The position numbers were made by a program, and so were the translations under genes. A stretch of 64,000 bases of DNA from Thermoproteota archaeon (GTDB lineage: Archaea; Korarchaeota; JAOZGF01; JAOZFZ01). Below are positions 62,033 through 64,000 of the stretch, in pieces. Positions within the stretch are counted from its first letter, which is position 1, and every line of letters begins with the position of its first letter. A model generated the notes under the pieces. It made no database searches. It was not told where the DNA came from and saw nothing but the letters and a program-made list of their open reading frames with translations. The stretch is from assembly GCA_027492035.1 (NCBI GenBank), contig JAOZFT010000035.1, positions 62,001 through 126,000 of the forward strand. The letters are read 5' to 3'.

Positions 62033-62422
62033 TTGCATGAGTTCTCAATAGCCAATGCAATACTGCAAAAGATTCTAAACGTAGCTGAAAAAAGCGCTGC
62101 AGAAGAAATAAAGGAAGCAAACATTTCAATAGGGGAACTAACCTTTCTTAACAAAGAACAGCTAATTTTCGCCTTAAAAGTCCTGTCTAAAGAAACAAAG
62201 GCTGAGAAATGTAAATTCAACATATGTGTCATAAAAACAAAAATTAAATGCCTTAACTGCGGCTACAAAGGAAAAGCTGTTTATGAGGGACCCGAATACC
62301 ACATTCTAAACTTTAAGATACCACTTAACTGCCCAAAATGCAAAAGTAAAAAAATAAAGATAGTGGAAGGGAAAGAAGTACTTCTTAAAAACCTGAAAAT
62401 AAAAATTAAGATTCCTAAATAA
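62033..62422 (+). CDS. hypA: Hydrogenase nickel-insertion protein HypA
   Basis: A 129-residue HypA. The TTG start gives M-H-E-F-S-I-A-N-A-I, restoring the family's nickel-binding His2, which supports this start despite a weak ribosome site. The C-terminal half has the zinc site CLNCGYKGKAV and CPKCKSKKIKIVEGKEV. It hands nickel to the hydrogenase together with HypB. Confidence 0.93.
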   Translation: MHEFSIANAILQKILNVAEKSAAEEIKEANISIGELTFLNKEQLIFALKVLSKETKAEKCKFNICVIKTKIKCLNCGYKGKAVYEGPEYHILNFKIPLNCPKCKSKKIKIVEGKEVLLKNLKIKIKIPK

Positions 62423-62607
62423 TTCTGGGAAGTGTTTTCGCAAAAGGTTTTACTTTCCTATTGTTTCCAACCTAAATAAACTTCCTAATTCTCCTCTTAG
62501 AACATAGCGCAGATGTTGAAGCCTCTTTATACACAGTTAAATACAGATGCACTTTAAAGGTTTTATTTTTGAATTTTTTTTAGAAAAAAAGTTTCTAAAT
62601 GGTAATG

Positions 62608-62624
62608 AATGAATAATATTCATT
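62608..62624. promoter_or_regulatory. Inverted repeat upstream of the hydrogenase operon
   Basis: AATGAAT-AAT-ATTCATT is a perfect 7+3+7 inverted repeat about 77 nt before the small-subunit ATG; a second one, TAGAAA-AAAAG-TTTCTA, lies at 62581-62597. Both fall in the promoter region of the hydrogenase genes and are candidate regulator sites. Confidence 0.45.
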
Positions 62625-62700
62625 TTTTTATTGTAACATTAAACTTAAAAAAGGGAAGTAAGTTTCTTTTAGCTAAAAACAGAAGGAAGTGAAGCTGGGA

Positions 62701-63672
62701 ATGAGCGAAATAAAAATCGAGAAAATTAATGCTATTTGGTTGCAGGGACAGGGGTGTACCGGCTGTACAGTTTCTTTAACTGGTGCTACACATCCAAGTC
62801 TACCTGATCTATTGACAGGGTTTCTTCCGCAGGCAGCAGGTGTCGCTTTAGTTTTTCACCCAACCATTATGCTTCCCCATGGTGAAGAAGCCATAAATGT
62901 GTTAGAATCCGGATTAAAGGGGAAATTAGACCCTTTCGTCTTAATACTTGAGGGAGCAATACCGAATGAAGAATTAGCTGAGAAAACAGGTGGTTACTGG
63001 TGTATGGTGGGAGAAAATGGTGAAGGGAAACCTTTAACTCTCAATTACTGGGTGGACAAACTGTCTGAAAGGGCAGCTGCGGTTGTGGCAGTGGGTACCT
63101 GTGCCTGCTATGGAGGAATCCCTCATGGAAAACCTAACCCAACAGGTTCAAAGGGTCTTTTAAGTTACTTAGGCAGAAACTGGCGAAGCAAATTGAACCT
63201 TCCAGTGATCTGTATCCCCGGGTGTCCAGCTCAAGGAGAACATGTAGCTGAGGTGTTAGCTCATCTTGTCCTTACAGCTAGAGGATTTCTTCCAATTCCT
63301 GAACTTGATGAATTCCACAGGCCCAAATTCATATTTAAGGCAACTGCTCATGAAAACTGTCCTAGGGCTGGGTTCTTTGCTGAAGGAAAGTATTCTGAGG
63401 AATTTGGCGAACCTTATTGCATGGGACTACTAGGATGTAAAGGACCCATAGTTCACTGTGACGTGCCTAAGAGAGGTTTCGTTGAAGGTGTGGGTGGATG
63501 TACAACTGTGGGATCCATATGTATTGGATGTACTGAGCCTGAATTTCCAGATGAACCATTGTCCCCGTTCTTTAAAAAAGCTCCTCCTGGAGTTTTTGTC
63601 TCTGAAACATTTGGAGATATCAAGGGTAAACTTTATGCTTTACTTCACAGATTAAAGTCGAGGAAGATATAA
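62701..63672 (+). CDS. [NiFe] hydrogenase small subunit
   Basis: A 323-residue Fe-S subunit. The proximal cluster is set by GQGCTGCTVSLTGATHP, GTCACYGGIP and CIPGCPAQGEHV; the medial and distal clusters by ATAHENCPRAGFFAEG, GCKGPIVHCDVPKRGF and CTTVGSICIGCTEPEF. The layout resembles group 1/2 uptake-type small subunits, but there is no Tat signal, so the enzyme is probably cytoplasmic or faces the cytoplasm. The ATG at 62701 is preferred to a GTG four codons earlier. The large subunit starts 15 nt after the stop. Confidence 0.9.
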   Translation: MSEIKIEKINAIWLQGQGCTGCTVSLTGATHPSLPDLLTGFLPQAAGVALVFHPTIMLPHGEEAINVLESGLKGKLDPFVLILEGAIPNEELAEKTGGYWCMVGENGEGKPLTLNYWVDKLSERAAAVVAVGTCACYGGIPHGKPNPTGSKGLLSYLGRNWRSKLNLPVICIPGCPAQGEHVAEVLAHLVLTARGFLPIPELDEFHRPKFIFKATAHENCPRAGFFAEGKYSEEFGEPYCMGLLGCKGPIVHCDVPKRGFVEGVGGCTTVGSICIGCTEPEFPDEPLSPFFKKAPPGVFVSETFGDIKGKLYALLHRLKSRKI

Positions 63673-63687
63673 AAGGAGGATATAGAA

Positions 63688-64000
63688 ATGGTTGAGGAAA
63701 AAATGAAAAATGAAGTACTTATCGAGCCCCTTACAAGGATAGAGGGACACTTAGCTATACATGCTGTTCCTGATCTAGAAACGAAAAAATACAAAAATGC
63801 TCACAGTTACGCGGTAATGTTTAGGGGGTTCGAGATAATTTTGAAGAATAGAGAACCTGCCGACGCTATATGGATAACTCAAAGGATTTGTGGGGTTTGC
63901 CCTGTCCCGCACGCTGTAGCATCTGTAGAAACTGTAGATATGACGTACAAAGCCCCCCCAACTCCTTTCAGCATCGCTGTGAGGAACTTTGTCCATTTGT
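63688..64000 (+). CDS. [NiFe] hydrogenase large subunit (3' end missing)
   Basis: The first 104 residues are present. After EVLIEPLTRIEGHLAIHAVP, the L1 motif RICGVCPVPHAVASVE supplies the first two nickel-ligand cysteines (CxxC). GGAGGA is eight nt before the ATG. The window ends inside the gene. It forms an operon with the small subunit, following all six hyp genes, which supply its NiFe(CN)2CO centre. Confidence 0.93.
   Translation, partial: MVEEKMKNEVLIEPLTRIEGHLAIHAVPDLETKKYKNAHSYAVMFRGFEIILKNREPADAIWITQRICGVCPVPHAVASVETVDMTYKAPPTPFSIAVRNFVHL

Noticed and set aside
1-64000. CRISPR arrays, rRNA, tRNA genes or insertion sequences with clear ends
   Set aside because: Reading the intergenic regions showed no regularly spaced repeats, no cloverleaf-like sequence and no intact transposase or terminal repeats.

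Overview
This window comes from an AT-rich archaeal chromosome. The archaeal signs are several genes of the tetrahydromethanopterin (H4MPT) one-carbon pathway, isopentenyl phosphate kinase, a PDCD5-family DNA-binding protein, an Hjc-type resolvase, an archaeo-eukaryotic primase, TrmB, Lrp/TRASH and DtxR-type regulators, TATA-box promoters and oligo-T ends. Translation starts are often TTG, typically about 6-10 nt after an AGGTG Shine-Dalgarno core. The lineage cannot be fixed from the sequence alone. The mix of H4MPT enzymes with acyl-CoA and glycerol catabolism suggests an anaerobic organotroph or acetogen-like archaeon. No mcr, mtr, mer or CODH/ACS gene lies in the window, so methanogenesis is not shown.

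Layout. 1-1.6 kb: the end of a secreted repeat protein with a CFI-box and membrane tail. 1.6-8.8 kb: a minus-strand glycerol operon (glpA-like, FAD/NAD oxidoreductase, DUF1667, glycerol kinase, alkyl-DHAP-synthase-like FAD enzyme, Fe-S CCG protein), preceded by a structured, possibly non-coding RNA region. 10-12.4 kb: coiled-coil/nuclease-like protein, JAMM protein, RimK/MptN-like ligase. 12.6-20.4 kb: one-carbon block on the minus strand (mtd, mch, fmdD, fmdB, fmdA, ftr, fmdC). 20.8-27 kb: TldE-like protein and a fatty-acyl operon (acyl-CoA dehydrogenase, acyl-CoA synthetase, aldehyde dehydrogenase). 27-31 kb: fdhD, a cysteine-synthase-like enzyme and an unusual TrmB regulator fused to a MobA/MocA-like domain. 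33-37 kb: copper module (Lrp-TRASH regulator, CopA ATPase, small membrane protein). 39-42.3 kb: zinc/manganese uptake with a DtxR-type regulator and a palindromic operator. 42.4-52 kb: sugar nucleotidyltransferase-cupin, PDCD5, AIM24-like, BtpA-like, HDAC-like, DUF2148, MobA, Hjc-like, IPK and primase-like genes. 52-56 kb: two tandem ClC transporters with CBS domains. 56-64 kb: complete hypABCDEF maturation set leading into a [NiFe] hydrogenase whose large subunit is cut by the window end.

How the parts fit. Fmd, Ftr, Mch and Mtd connect CO2/formyl-methanofuran with methylene-H4MPT. Fmd needs a Mo/W bis-pterin cofactor, which FdhD and MobA could help make, and the TrmB-MobA-like fusion could sense its supply. 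The hydrogenase and its Hyp factors would exchange electrons with this pathway. Glycerol and fatty-acyl genes could feed in reducing equivalents from lipids. The strongest candidates for something undescribed are the TrmB-MobA-like fusion, the structured region before glpA, the AGPS-like enzyme in the glycerol operon, and the ligase-JAMM pair beside the H4MPT genes.
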